From contig NZ_KI912610.1 of the NCBI RefSeq assembly GCF_000519305.1, positions 1,211,949-1,275,948 on the forward strand: a stretch of 64,000 bases of DNA, given 5' to 3'. This DNA comes from Mesorhizobium ciceri WSM4083 (GTDB lineage Bacteria > Pseudomonadota > Alphaproteobacteria > Rhizobiales > Rhizobiaceae). Positions 1-7,832 of the stretch are shown here, one piece after another; position 1 is the stretch's first letter; every line of letters begins with the position of its first letter. The translations under genes were made by a program, and so were the position numbers. Below the pieces are notes generated by a model that searched no databases, was not told where the DNA came from, and saw nothing but the letters and a program-made list of their open reading frames with translations.

Positions 1-406
1 CCACGTCATTGGCGGATTTGACGACGATGGCGCGGATCGCCGAATCGACGTCGATGCTCTCGCCGCGCCGGAAGCGCATCTTGGTCGGCGGCTGCGAGGC
101 GGCATGGTCCGAAACGGGGATCTGGGTCTCCTTGCTGACACGTCCGGACTGCAGCGCCTCGAACAAAAGATACAGCGTCATCATCTTGGTCAGCGAGGCC
201 GGGTAGCGCTGCGCCGTCGAGCTGACCTCGAACAGCTGCTTGCCGGTCCTGGCGTCGACGACGATCGCGGCATATTTCTGCGCCGGCGCGGGTACGGCCA
301 GCACGCTGTCGGGCGGCGTCGTGGTCGAGCAGCCGGCAAGCAGCACCAGCAGGACGAGTGCCGCAAAAACTCTCTGGATGAGCGGAAGGGGACGCAGGTT
401 GGACAA
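1..406 (-). CDS. D-alanyl-D-alanine carboxypeptidase, lipoprotein (N-terminal part)
   Basis: This is the N-terminal 135 residues of a penicillin-binding-protein-type serine peptidase; the rest lies left of the window. The active-site motif SLTK (residues 71-74) and the second motif SAN (131-133) are at the usual family spacing. Enzymes of this family trim the terminal D-Ala of peptidoglycan stem peptides in the periplasm. A hydrophobic segment (residues 13-25) ends in the lipobox LAGC with Cys26, so it is probably a lipoprotein. The start is taken as TTG at 406 because an in-frame stop lies shortly upstream and no ATG precedes the signal segment. The third motif (KTG) is outside the window, so carboxypeptidase versus endopeptidase cannot be told apart. 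Confidence 0.88.
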   Translation of the reverse strand, partial: MSNLRPLPLIQRVFAALVLLVLLAGCSTTTPPDSVLAVPAPAQKYAAIVVDARTGKQLFEVSSTAQRYPASLTKMMTLYLLFEALQSGRVSKETQIPVSDHAASQPPTKMRFRRGESIDVDSAIRAIVVKSANDV

Positions 407-551
407 GGGCGGGACTGTTCTGGGATCGGCTGTTGCTGAGATGAGACGAAGCTAACGTAACGCAAGTGATGCGTCCATTTGGTTAATGCCGGTTAGCCCC
501 AGGATTGTCGAGGGCATCGGGCTCAGTTCCTCGCCCCTGCACAGCGCAGGG

Positions 552-725
552 CAATCGCATACGGATTTTTGCGAAGATGGACCCCCACCCTAACCCTCCC
601 CACAAGGGGGAGGGGATGCTGCCGCGCGCTCTTATTCGTCTTGGACGTCGAGATATCGACAGTTGCCGAGATCAGCGCCTACAGAAGTCTCCCTCCCCCT
701 TGTGGGGAGGGGTTAGGGGTGGGGG
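552..725. repeat. Palindromic intergenic repeat, copy 1 of family A
   Basis: Two GC-rich arms, about 579-615 and 689-725, are inverted copies of each other, each with a CCCACCCTAACC-like core and CCCCACAAGGGGG. Homology to the copy at 2781-2957 extends outward to about 552 (ATCGCAT then GGATT). The element fills much of the gene-free stretch 407-897. The other parts, 407-551 and 726-897, hold no gene I can support; 407-551 should carry the carboxypeptidase promoter. The reading frame of the downstream gene stays open through the repeat, which inflates its apparent length. Confidence 0.85.
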
Positions 726-897
726 TATTCGTAGAGCGAAAGCCTCCGCTTCCCATATGCGATTGCTCCGCCTCGGGGGGCGAGGAACCCAAGCCTGCGA
801 AGCCGCCCCGAAAACGCCGGTTTTCTCGTGTCTTTCCTTGCCAAGGCCGCGTTTCCCGTGGGAAGGGGCGTGGTATCCGAGGGCTTGGGGGCTTGGC

Positions 898-2712
898 ATG
901 ACGAATATCGGGGCCGGGGGCGCTGCGCCCTCGCTTATCAGGGCATCACTCAGCCGCACCGGCAAATGGGCCGGCAGCGTCGCCTTTATCGGGGGTGCTG
1001 CCTCCGACATCCTCAATCCGCTGGCGCCGTTCGCCGCCTATATCGCGCTGGTCGCCGCTATCGCCGCAATCATCATCGCCATTGCCATCGTGCTCAGGCT
1101 GGTGCTGGCGGCCAAGGCGCTGCCGGCCTTGATCTTCGCCACAACAGCGGCGGCCGTCGCCGGCGGCGTCTACGGCCTGCAGCAGCAGACCAACGCCCAG
1201 AACGGGGTGATCGCCAGCCTGGTGCCGGCCATTGCCGGGCTGCAGCAGTCGATGGGCATCGTGTCCGAAAAAGTGGCCAGGATCGAGCAGACCGTCACGC
1301 AGACCCAAAAGACGGTCGAGGCGGTCAAGCAGACCACCGACACGGTGGCGAAGAAGGCCGATGAGATCGCTAACGTCCAGCAGCAGCAGACGCAGCAGAC
1401 GGCGGAAGTTCAGAAGACCACCGAGGAGGTGAAGAAGCAGACCGAGACGCTGGCCGCCGGCCAGGCGCAGCAGCAAGCCCAGACCGAGAAGCTGCAAGAA
1501 ACGACGCAGCAGATCGCCGCCTCGATCGACACGATCGCCAAGGGCTTTGCCGCCTTGGCGGCACAGGGCGGCGCAATCGCCGAGCCGAAGCGGCCGGACG
1601 AATTCTACCACAATGCCCGCGTCTACGAGCTGTCCGGCGACATGCTCAATGCGCGGCGCTCCTACCTCGCCTTTGCCGGCTTCGATGTCGACGCCATCGA
1701 TCCCTACACGCGCTTTGCCACGCTGCTTCGGGTGCAGGACGGCAAGGCTGGTGCCCGCGAGGTGTTCGGCGCGCTTTCCGACAAGGGCAAGGCGCTGTCG
1801 ATCAAGCTGGTGCATATCCAGCAGTTCGATGACGCCCAGCGCCTCGACAAGCTCAACGCCTTCATCGCCGCCCATGCCGATTTCGCGCCGGCCTATTTCC
1901 TGTTGGCGCAGGAGTTTTCCGAAGACCGCCTCGGCGCCCAGACGCTGGCCGACAAGCGCAACGAGGCCAAGGCGCTGACCAAATTCGTATCCTACGAAAA
2001 GGATGGCGGGCTGCTCAAATATTTCGTCGACCAGACGCAGTTGGCCGACTGGCTGGACCGCAGCCGCAGCCGCCTGGCGGCACTCGGCGACGTGCTCGAT
2101 CCCGCCCGCTTCGTGCCTTCGCTGACGCCGATGCGCTCCAACCAGGGCTGGTCGATGACCATCTCGCTGCCGGAGCCGGCGACCGCCATCTCCTGGCGCA
2201 TGGGCGACAGCGGTCCGTTCACCGACACCGGTTTCCTGGCCATGAACGACCAGACGACAGGCAAGCCGATGGCCAATCCGAGCTTCGAGATGCCCGACAG
2301 CACCGTGGCCGGGACCATCGCGATCAAATATCTCGATATCAGGGGCCGTGAGACCGGCCCGTTCGACATCCGCTTCGACCCGGAGACTGCACTCCAGCAA
2401 GGCAACAAGCAGATCCTCGACCAGTTCTGGACCTCGTGGATCGCCTTCGATGCCAGCGGCAACCATGGGCTGGTCTACTTCACCCAGATGCTGTCCTACC
2501 GCTGCGCCATCAAACAGGTGCATTACAGCCTGAACGGCGCGGCACTCGACAAGGAGATCAAGATGCCGCCTTGCGACAAGAAGGATCCCTACGCCATCCC
2601 CTACGAATACCAGCCCTATTTCAAGGTCGCCGACAGCGTGAAATCGATGTCGGTGCAGGTCACCTACACCGACGACACCAAGTCGCCGGTGCGGGAATAC
2701 AAGCGGCAGTAG
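898..2712 (+). CDS. Membrane-anchored coiled-coil protein of unknown function
   Basis: I do not recognise this 604-residue protein. It has a Gly/Ala-rich N terminus, then one long or two adjacent hydrophobic segments at about residues 42-100. A Gln/Thr/Lys-rich heptad region at about 105-205 (repeats of QTQKTVEAVKQ and QQAQTEKLQ type) is predicted coiled coil. A helical section follows (about 225-400) that resembles TPR-like hairpins, for example DEFYHNARVYELSGDMLNARR. The C-terminal 200 residues look beta-rich, with a conserved-looking Cys pair. The ATG at 898 is chosen although the frame is open back to 505, because the upstream part is repeat sequence and low-complexity Arg/Pro. The gene stands alone, bracketed by two inverted repeat copies. 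Confidence 0.8.
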   Translation: MTNIGAGGAAPSLIRASLSRTGKWAGSVAFIGGAASDILNPLAPFAAYIALVAAIAAIIIAIAIVLRLVLAAKALPALIFATTAAAVAGGVYGLQQQTNAQNGVIASLVPAIAGLQQSMGIVSEKVARIEQTVTQTQKTVEAVKQTTDTVAKKADEIANVQQQQTQQTAEVQKTTEEVKKQTETLAAGQAQQQAQTEKLQETTQQIAASIDTIAKGFAALAAQGGAIAEPKRPDEFYHNARVYELSGDMLNARRSYLAFAGFDVDAIDPYTRFATLLRVQDGKAGAREVFGALSDKGKALSIKLVHIQQFDDAQRLDKLNAFIAAHADFAPAYFLLAQEFSEDRLGAQTLADKRNEAKALTKFVSYEKDGGLLKYFVDQTQLADWLDRSRSRLAALGDVLDPARFVPSLTPMRSNQGWSMTISLPEPATAISWRMGDSGPFTDTGFLAMNDQTTGKPMANPSFEMPDSTVAGTIAIKYLDIRGRETGPFDIRFDPETALQQGNKQILDQFWTSWIAFDASGNHGLVYFTQMLSYRCAIKQVHYSLNGAALDKEIKMPPCDKKDPYAIPYEYQPYFKVADSVKSMSVQVTYTDDTKSPVREYKRQ

Positions 2713-2780
2713 AGGCGCCCACCCTCCCCCTTGTGAGGAGGGCTATCGCACGTGGAATTCTTGAGATGTCTGCCCGGCAC

Positions 2781-2957
2781 GGACCCCCACCCCTAACCCC
2801 TCCCCACAAGGGGGAGGGAGACTTCCGTTGGCGCCGACCCAGGCTAGTCGCCTGTCTTTTCGGGGCAAAGAAAGAACAATTAAGGCACGCGGCAGCGTCC
2901 CTCCCCCTTGTGGGGAGGGTTAGGGTGGGGGTCCTCTTCGAAAGAATCCATATGCGA
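2781..2957. repeat. Palindromic intergenic repeat, copy 2 of family A (inverted relative to copy 1)
   Basis: Arms at about 2781-2820 and 2897-2933 are inverted copies of each other and match the arms at 579-725. The flanks match too: the sequence after the right arm, read on the minus strand, resembles the sequence before the left arm of copy 1, so the two elements are in opposite orientation. A partial extra arm lies at 2718-2745 right after the upstream stop codon. Together these fill most of the gene-free stretch 2713-3055. Confidence 0.85.
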
Positions 2958-3055
2958 TGTGGGAGAGTGACAACTGATGCAAATTGCCAATCGCGGTGCT
3001 TGCGCAAGTGCCGCCGAACAGGCCAGTTTGCGCCTGCAGAATCGGTGAGAGCGCA

Positions 3056-4156
3056 ATGACCATCCACACCATCAAGGCCCGGGGCATTTCGGTTTCGCTT
3101 GACCTCACGGTCGGCCATATCGCCGACATGGTCGTCGAGGGCGGCGGGCGGCAGCTGAAGCCGCTGCACCGCGCGCCCTGGGTCGATGCGAACGAGACAC
3201 TGCCGGACAATCTGCCGGAAGGTACGGTTCGGTTGTCCGGCGATTTTCTCTGCGCGCCGTTTTCGCGCAGCGATGTCGAGGAGGCGCCGCTGCATGGCTG
3301 GCCGGCCAACAGCGCCTGGGATGTCATCGAGAGTGTCGCGACCGACGATGGCTGGCGCGCCGTCTTTCGCTTGCGCCACAAGGTGATGGGTGCCAGCGTC
3401 GACAAGATCCTGACGCTGCGCGACGGCCATCCCTTCCTCTACCAGGAGCATGTGTTTTCCGGCGGGCATGGCGCGATTTCGGTCGCCCATCATCCGATGA
3501 CGGCAATGACCGGCGGCGGCAGGCTGGCCTTTTCGCCGAAGCGGTTCGCCGCGACGCTGGACGATCCGCTGGAGCCCGATCCCGCCCGCGGCCGCTTCCT
3601 GCTGGCCTATCCGGCGCGCTCCGCCGATCTCGGCCATTTCCCCGCCGCAGGCGGCGGCACGCTCGACCTGACGGAATACCGCATGGATGACCGCCGTGAG
3701 GATTTTATCACCCTCGTCGAAGCCGGCCATGGCGGACCGGGCTGGACTGCGCTGGCGCGCCAGGCCGAGGACGATCTGGTGCTGGTGCTGAAGAACCCGG
3801 CCGAACTACCGATCACCATGCTGTGGTTCAGCAATGGCGGGCGCGACTACGCGCCCTGGAGCGGTCGCCACCTGGGCGTGCTCGGCATCGAGGATGGCCG
3901 CGCCGCCGTCGGCCATGCCGCCTCGGTCGGCGACAACTGGCTGAAGCGCGAAGGGGTAGCGACCGCCTTTGCGCTGGGCGAAAGCCAAAGCGTTTCCTTT
4001 CGCCATGTCATCGGCGCCATACCGCTGTCCGGCGGCGAGCCGCCACAAGAGGTCACGACGGCGGATGGCCGCATGCGGCTGACGGCTGGTGGCGCGGCGC
4101 GGGAGGTTCCCTTCGACAGCGATTTCCTGCGCATTGGCCAGCCAGCGGCTGCCTGA
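3056..4156 (+). CDS. Aldose 1-epimerase/mutarotase-like protein
   Basis: This 366-residue protein resembles the galactose-mutarotase-fold proteins that bind or epimerise sugars. It is beta-rich throughout, has the family-like pattern HRAPW near the N terminus, PLHGWPANSAW at about residues 79-89 and a central EHVFSGGHGAISVAHHPM segment of His-rich type. The start ATG at 3056 follows GGTGAGAG at a plausible distance; earlier in-frame codons lie in repeat-derived sequence. The exact substrate is unknown. The next gene, a small-molecule kinase in the same direction, is separated by a repeat, so co-transcription is only possible. The family call is moderate and the enzymatic activity is inferred. 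Confidence 0.65.
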   Translation: MTIHTIKARGISVSLDLTVGHIADMVVEGGGRQLKPLHRAPWVDANETLPDNLPEGTVRLSGDFLCAPFSRSDVEEAPLHGWPANSAWDVIESVATDDGWRAVFRLRHKVMGASVDKILTLRDGHPFLYQEHVFSGGHGAISVAHHPMTAMTGGGRLAFSPKRFAATLDDPLEPDPARGRFLLAYPARSADLGHFPAAGGGTLDLTEYRMDDRREDFITLVEAGHGGPGWTALARQAEDDLVLVLKNPAELPITMLWFSNGGRDYAPWSGRHLGVLGIEDGRAAVGHAASVGDNWLKREGVATAFALGESQSVSFRHVIGAIPLSGGEPPQEVTTADGRMRLTAGGAAREVPFDSDFLRIGQPAAA

Positions 4157-4176
4157 ACGCTCGGCATCCACGAAAC

Positions 4177-4358
4177 CTGGGTTCCTCTCCCTCCGGAGGG
4201 GGGAGAGGTGGCTCGGCGAAGCCGAGACGGAGAGGGGGAATGGCGCAACCCTAACCGTCGTTTCCGGAAAGTACCCGCTTTGCATCCGCTGGCGCTGGCC
4301 CCTCTCCGGCCGCTGCGCGGCCACCTCTCCCCCACTCCCGTGGGGGCGAGGAAACCCA
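4177..4358. repeat. Palindromic intergenic repeat, family B
   Basis: Arm 4177-4238 and arm 4299-4358 are imperfect inverted copies. Both contain a GGGAGAGGTGGC core followed by a small nested palindrome (CTCGGCGAAGCCGAG in the left arm, GGCCGCGCAGCGGCC on the complement in the right). It fills the gap between the mutarotase-like and kinase genes. A relative occurs at 61070-61221. Confidence 0.8.
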
Positions 4359-4422
4359 TGTTCAGGGTTTGAAATTTCCTCAAACTGCCGACAAGATGCA
4401 AAAGCACAACTGGAAGCGCCCA

Positions 4423-5043
4423 ATGTCCGAAATCGCCCATCTCGCCGCCACCATCTTCAAACGCGCCGGCAAGGCAAACCGCTTCATCGTCGCCATTGCC
4501 GGACCGCCAGGCTCCGGCAAGTCGACGCTGTCGGCAAGGCTGCATGACCTGCTGCCCGAAGGGGCAGCGGAGGTCGTGCCTATGGATGGCTTCCACTTTG
4601 ACGACGCGGTGCTCGAGCGGCGCGGCCTGCGCGCGCGCAAGGGTGCGCCGGAAACCTTCGACTTTGCCGGTTTTGAGGCCTTGCTGAAGCGTATCCGCGC
4701 CGGTGAAGCCGATATCGCCATCCCGGTCTTCGACCGCAGCATGGAACTGTCGCGCGCCGCCGCCTCGATTGTCGCTACCGAGACCAAATTCATCCTGGTC
4801 GAGGGCAACTATCTGCTGCTCGACGAGGAGCCGTGGTCGCGGCTGGCGCCGCTGTTCGATTTCTCGATCTTCGTCGACGTGCCGCGCAACGAGCTCGAGC
4901 GCCGGCTGGTGGAGCGCTGGCACGGACATGGCCGCTCCGATGAAGATGCGCGCGCCTGGATCGCCTCCAACGACCTGCCCAACATCGAACGCGTGCTCGC
5001 GCGGCGCCGGGCTGCCGATCTTGTGATCGGCCTTTCCGCTTGA
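4423..5043 (+). CDS. P-loop small-molecule kinase (uridine kinase/FrcK-like)
   Basis: The 206-residue protein has a textbook Walker A motif GPPGSGKST at residues 27-35, then MDGFHFDD at about residues 53-60, a signature of the uridine kinase, phosphoribulokinase and pantothenate kinase superfamily. Rhizobial members include FrcK of the fructose transport operon. It should transfer phosphate from ATP to a sugar, nucleoside or similar small molecule in the cytosol. I chose ATG 4423 (MSEIAHL) over an upstream in-frame start at 4369, which lies next to repeat sequence. No frc transport genes are nearby, so the substrate is open. Confidence 0.75.
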   Translation: MSEIAHLAATIFKRAGKANRFIVAIAGPPGSGKSTLSARLHDLLPEGAAEVVPMDGFHFDDAVLERRGLRARKGAPETFDFAGFEALLKRIRAGEADIAIPVFDRSMELSRAAASIVATETKFILVEGNYLLLDEEPWSRLAPLFDFSIFVDVPRNELERRLVERWHGHGRSDEDARAWIASNDLPNIERVLARRRAADLVIGLSA

Positions 5044-5128
5044 TTCGACGGACTGCGCAAGGGGAACCTTAAGACTTTCAGGCCGTTATCCCGACACGGC
5101 AATTGTGCCAGAAGAGGGATTCGGTCCA

Positions 5129-5476
5129 ATGGCAACCAACGCAAGAAAGCCCGCGCCCGCCAAGGGCAAGGCGACCCAATCCAAGGCCGGCGCAGGCCCG
5201 GCGATGACGGCCCGTTCGAAAGACGCCAAGCCGGCCTTTGGCAAGTCAGCTCCGAAGAAAGTGGTGCCGGCTGCGGCGAAAGCCGCGCCAAAAGCCGCAA
5301 AGCCGAAGAAGCCCGCAAGTTCCAGCGATTCGCTGGGCGGGAGCGCCATGCGCACGGCCAAGGCCACAGCCAATGTAGCCGCCGGCGCCGTCATGGTCGC
5401 AGCAAGAGGCGCTGCGTCGCTTGCCTCTTCGGTCATGGGAAAAGGCGGCTCGAAAGCCAAGGCGAAAGCGAAGTAG
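5129..5476 (+). CDS. Small Lys/Ala/Pro-rich basic protein
   Basis: This 115-residue protein is not assigned to a family. Residues 1-65 are dominated by Lys, Ala and Pro (PKKVVPAAAKAAPKAAKPKK), like histone H1-type tails. Residues 70-105 are Ala/Val/Gly-rich and could form an amphipathic or membrane-associated helix, and the end is again basic (KAKAKAK). ATG 5129 is preferred over GTG 5105 because AGAAGAGGGA lies about 10 bases before it. A role in nucleic-acid binding or as a surface-coating protein is conceivable but not shown. It converges with the GST gene on the opposite strand. Confidence 0.6.
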   Translation: MATNARKPAPAKGKATQSKAGAGPAMTARSKDAKPAFGKSAPKKVVPAAAKAAPKAAKPKKPASSSDSLGGSAMRTAKATANVAAGAVMVAARGAASLASSVMGKGGSKAKAKAK

Positions 5477-5500
5477 CCATTTTCCCGCAGGCTGGTTTGG

Positions 5501-6205
5501 CTATCCCTTGGCTGGGATAGTCAGGCCCTTTTGAACCGCTGGACGCGCCAGGCCACGCTCCAGCCATGCCGCCACATTGACGAAATCGTCGAAACCGACG
5601 AGTTCGCGCGCTTCGTAGAAGCCGATCAGGTTGCGCACCCAGCCGAGCAGCGAGATGTCGGCGATGGTGTAGTCATTGCCCATGATCCACTTGCGCCCCT
5701 TCAGCCTGCCGTCGAGCACACCGAGCAGTCGCTTTGACTCGTCGCGATAACGCTCCAGCGGGCGTTTGTCGGCGATCTCGCGACCGGCGAATTTGTGGAA
5801 GAAGCCGACCTGGCCGAACATCGGCCCGACCGAGGCCATCTGGAAGAACACCCACTGGATGGTCTCATAGCGGCGCGCGGCGTCCACGGGCATAAGCAGG
5901 CCGGTCTTTTCAGCGAGGTAGAGCAGGATGGCGCCGGATTCGAACAGGCCGATCGGCTTGCCGTCCGGACCGTTCGGATCGATGACCGCCGGGATCTTGC
6001 CGTTGGGGTTGAGCGACAGGAATTCCGGCGTCCAGCTTTCATTCTGACCGATGTTGACCCAATGCGGCTCGTAGGGCAGTCCGAGCTCTTCCAGGGCGAT
6101 CGATATCTTCACGCCGTTCGGCGTGGTCGCCGAATAGAGCTGGAGCTGGTCCGGATGCTTGGCCGGCCAACGCGTTGCGATCGGAAAGGCGGACAGGTCT
6201 GCCAT
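5501..6205 (-). CDS. Glutathione S-transferase family protein (YfcG/YghU-like)
   Basis: The 234-residue protein has an N-terminal thioredoxin-like GST domain (LQLYSATTPNGVKISIALEE, then NPNGKIPAVID and ESGAILLYLA) and a helical C-terminal domain. The TTPNGVK start of the first helix and PNG after the cis-Pro region resemble the disulfide-reductase-type GSTs YfcG and YghU rather than classical detoxifying GSTs. ATG 6205 is chosen because AGGAG sits five bases upstream; the frame continues further but without a site. Its stop codon lies in a short inverted repeat (CTATCCC at 5501 with GGGATAG at 5514) that might end transcription from both sides, though there is no clear U-run. Confidence 0.85.
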   Translation of the reverse strand: MADLSAFPIATRWPAKHPDQLQLYSATTPNGVKISIALEELGLPYEPHWVNIGQNESWTPEFLSLNPNGKIPAVIDPNGPDGKPIGLFESGAILLYLAEKTGLLMPVDAARRYETIQWVFFQMASVGPMFGQVGFFHKFAGREIADKRPLERYRDESKRLLGVLDGRLKGRKWIMGNDYTIADISLLGWVRNLIGFYEARELVGFDDFVNVAAWLERGLARPAVQKGLTIPAKG

Positions 6206-6244
6206 GGGAACTCCTGAATGGGGTTCGCGCCGAGCGGCGCGCTT

Positions 6245-6348
6245 AGAGCATTTCACCGTTTCACGGAAACGGCGATCTGCTCTAACTCTTTGTTTTGACG
6301 CAATTCTAGACGGAAAACCGCTTAACACTTTTCCTAGAATTGCTCTAG
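6245..6348. repeat. Rhizobial intergenic repeat with two palindromes (AGAGCATTTCACCG type)
   Basis: The first half folds as AGAGCA (6245) with TGCTCT (6278), enclosing CCGTTTC (6256) with GAAACGG (6266). The second half pairs CAATTCTAG (6301) with CTAGAATTG (6334). I recall near-identical sequences as a very common dispersed repeat in Mesorhizobium genomes; the copy number here is one. It separates the GST start from the end of the ketosynthase gene. Confidence 0.8.
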
Positions 6349-6363
6349 ATCAGACAACCTTGT

Positions 6364-7572
6364 TCAGACGGCCTTGAAGGCCAGCACGGCATTGGTGCCG
6401 CCGAACGCGAAGCCGTTGCTGATCGCGGCGCGCACCTTGCGCTCGCGCGGCACATTCGGCGTGACGTCGAGGTCGCAATCGGGATCGGCCTCACGAAAAT
6501 TGGCCGTCGGCGGCACGATGCCTTCGCGGATCGCCATCACGCAGGCGATCATCTCCAGAGCACCCGATGCGCCGAGGCAATGGGCGTGCATCGACTTGGT
6601 CGACGACACCGAAAGCTTGTAGGCATGGTCGCCGAAGACGCGCTTGATCGCTGCCGTCTCGATCTGGTCGTTGGCCTTGGTGCCGGTGCCATGGGCATTG
6701 AGGTAGTCGACATCCTCGGGATTGAAGCCGGCATCGGCCAGGCAGGCGCGCATGGCCGCCGTCGGCCCTTCGACGGTCGGAGCGACAATGTCGGAGGCGT
6801 CGGCGGAGAGGCCGGCGCCGGCGACCTCGGCAAGGATGGTGGCGCCGCGCGCCATCGCGTGCTCGTACGTCTCCAGAACCGCCATGCCGGCGCCCTCGCC
6901 GAGCGACAGTCCCTGGCGGTCGGCCGAGAAGGGGCGGCAGGTGTCGGGCGCCAGCACGCGCAATGCTTCCCAGCCCTTCAGGATGCCCCAGACCAGCGGC
7001 GCATCGGTGCCGCCGGCGACCATCACGTCGGCGCGGCCAAGCCTGATCTGGTCGACGGCCGAGGCGATGGCGTGGTTGGATGAGGAGCAGGCCGAGGTGA
7101 CGCCGAAGACCGGGCCGCGCAGGCCCAGATTCATGCTGACATGGCCGGAGGCAGCACTTGGCATGACCTTTGGCACGGTGAAGATGCCGGCGCGATTCTT
7201 GCCTTCGATCAGGATGGCGCGATAGTTCTCTTCGATCGCCTCCCAGCCGCAGACGCCGACACCGACGACGGTGCCCATCCGATAGGTGTTGGTCTCGTTC
7301 GAAACCAGGCCGGACTGCTGCATGGCTTCCCTGGCTGCGATCGTCGCCAGCAGGCTGAAGCGGTCCATCGACACGGTCTGCTTGCGGTCGATGCCGTGAT
7401 CGGGAAGCGCCTTGATTTCGCAGCCGACCTTGACCTTCAAATCATGCAGTTGGGGACTTGTGATCTGGCCGATGGCCGAGCGGCCGGCGCGCATCTCGTT
7501 CCAGATCGCGGGCGCGCTGGTGCCGAGCCCGCAAATGCCGCCCATGCCGGTGATGACAACGCGCTGCCGCAT
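6364..7572 (-). CDS. Beta-ketoacyl-ACP synthase, NodE-like
   Basis: This 402-residue condensing enzyme has the KAS II catalytic set: Cys162 in VTSACSSSNHA, His294 in NAHGTGT, Lys326 and His331 in SSTKSMHAH. From memory its sequence is close to rhizobial NodE over its length (MDRFSLLATIAA, GLRGPVFGVTSA and LDVTPNVPRE-type blocks), the enzyme that elongates the unusual acyl chain of nodulation factors. It is five bases downstream of a NodF-like acyl carrier protein, the nodFE order. No nodABC genes or recognisable nod box are present, so a role in another special lipid is as likely. There is no strong ribosome site, suggesting translational coupling to the ACP gene. Confidence 0.88.
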   Translation of the reverse strand: MRQRVVITGMGGICGLGTSAPAIWNEMRAGRSAIGQITSPQLHDLKVKVGCEIKALPDHGIDRKQTVSMDRFSLLATIAAREAMQQSGLVSNETNTYRMGTVVGVGVCGWEAIEENYRAILIEGKNRAGIFTVPKVMPSAASGHVSMNLGLRGPVFGVTSACSSSNHAIASAVDQIRLGRADVMVAGGTDAPLVWGILKGWEALRVLAPDTCRPFSADRQGLSLGEGAGMAVLETYEHAMARGATILAEVAGAGLSADASDIVAPTVEGPTAAMRACLADAGFNPEDVDYLNAHGTGTKANDQIETAAIKRVFGDHAYKLSVSSTKSMHAHCLGASGALEMIACVMAIREGIVPPTANFREADPDCDLDVTPNVPRERKVRAAISNGFAFGGTNAVLAFKAV

Positions 7573-7577
7573 TCAGT

Positions 7578-7832
7578 TCAGGCTTTTTTCGCGATCAGCG
7601 CGCGCACAGCTTCGACCATGTCGCCGACATTCTTCAGATTGCTCCAGGCGTCGACCGTGTTCATCTCGATCTCGATGCCATACTCTTCCTCAAGATCGAA
7701 GATAATCTCCGTCAGCTCGAGCGAATGGATGCCAAGCGAGGTCAATTCGGTGGTGGTGGTGATTTCTTCGCCGCCCGGCTCGGCATGAGCCTTGATCTTC
7801 GCGATGATATCCGTTGCCAGCTGGTCGGCCAT
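7578..7832 (-). CDS. Acyl carrier protein, NodF-like, with HSL instead of DSL
   Basis: The 84-residue protein resembles NodF in its C-terminal half (EEYGIEIEMNTVDAWSNLKN, then GDMVEAVRAL). The phosphopantetheine-attachment serine is expected at Ser37 in SLGIHSLEL. The residue before it is His36 rather than the almost invariant Asp of the DSL motif; the codon is CAT on the coding strand. The family carries growing acyl chains as thioesters for the partner ketosynthase encoded next to it. GGAAGGAA precedes the ATG. It is the first gene of a two-gene unit transcribed away from ureD. Confidence 0.88.
   Translation of the reverse strand: MADQLATDIIAKIKAHAEPGGEEITTTTELTSLGIHSLELTEIIFDLEEEYGIEIEMNTVDAWSNLKNVGDMVEAVRALIAKKA

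Noticed and set aside
505..897. 131 extra N-terminal codons for the protein starting at 898
   Set aside because: The sequence is repeat-derived and low complexity; ATG 898 precedes the ordered part of the protein.
946..2523. 525-codon minus-strand frame over the coiled-coil protein gene
   Set aside because: A Leu/Arg/Gly-rich mirror of the heptad region, with no domain; the plus frame has coherent membrane, coiled-coil and TPR-like sections.
552..2957. Composite transposon around the coiled-coil gene
   Set aside because: No transposase gene, no terminal inverted repeats of insertion-sequence type and no target duplication seen; kept only as repeat bracketing.
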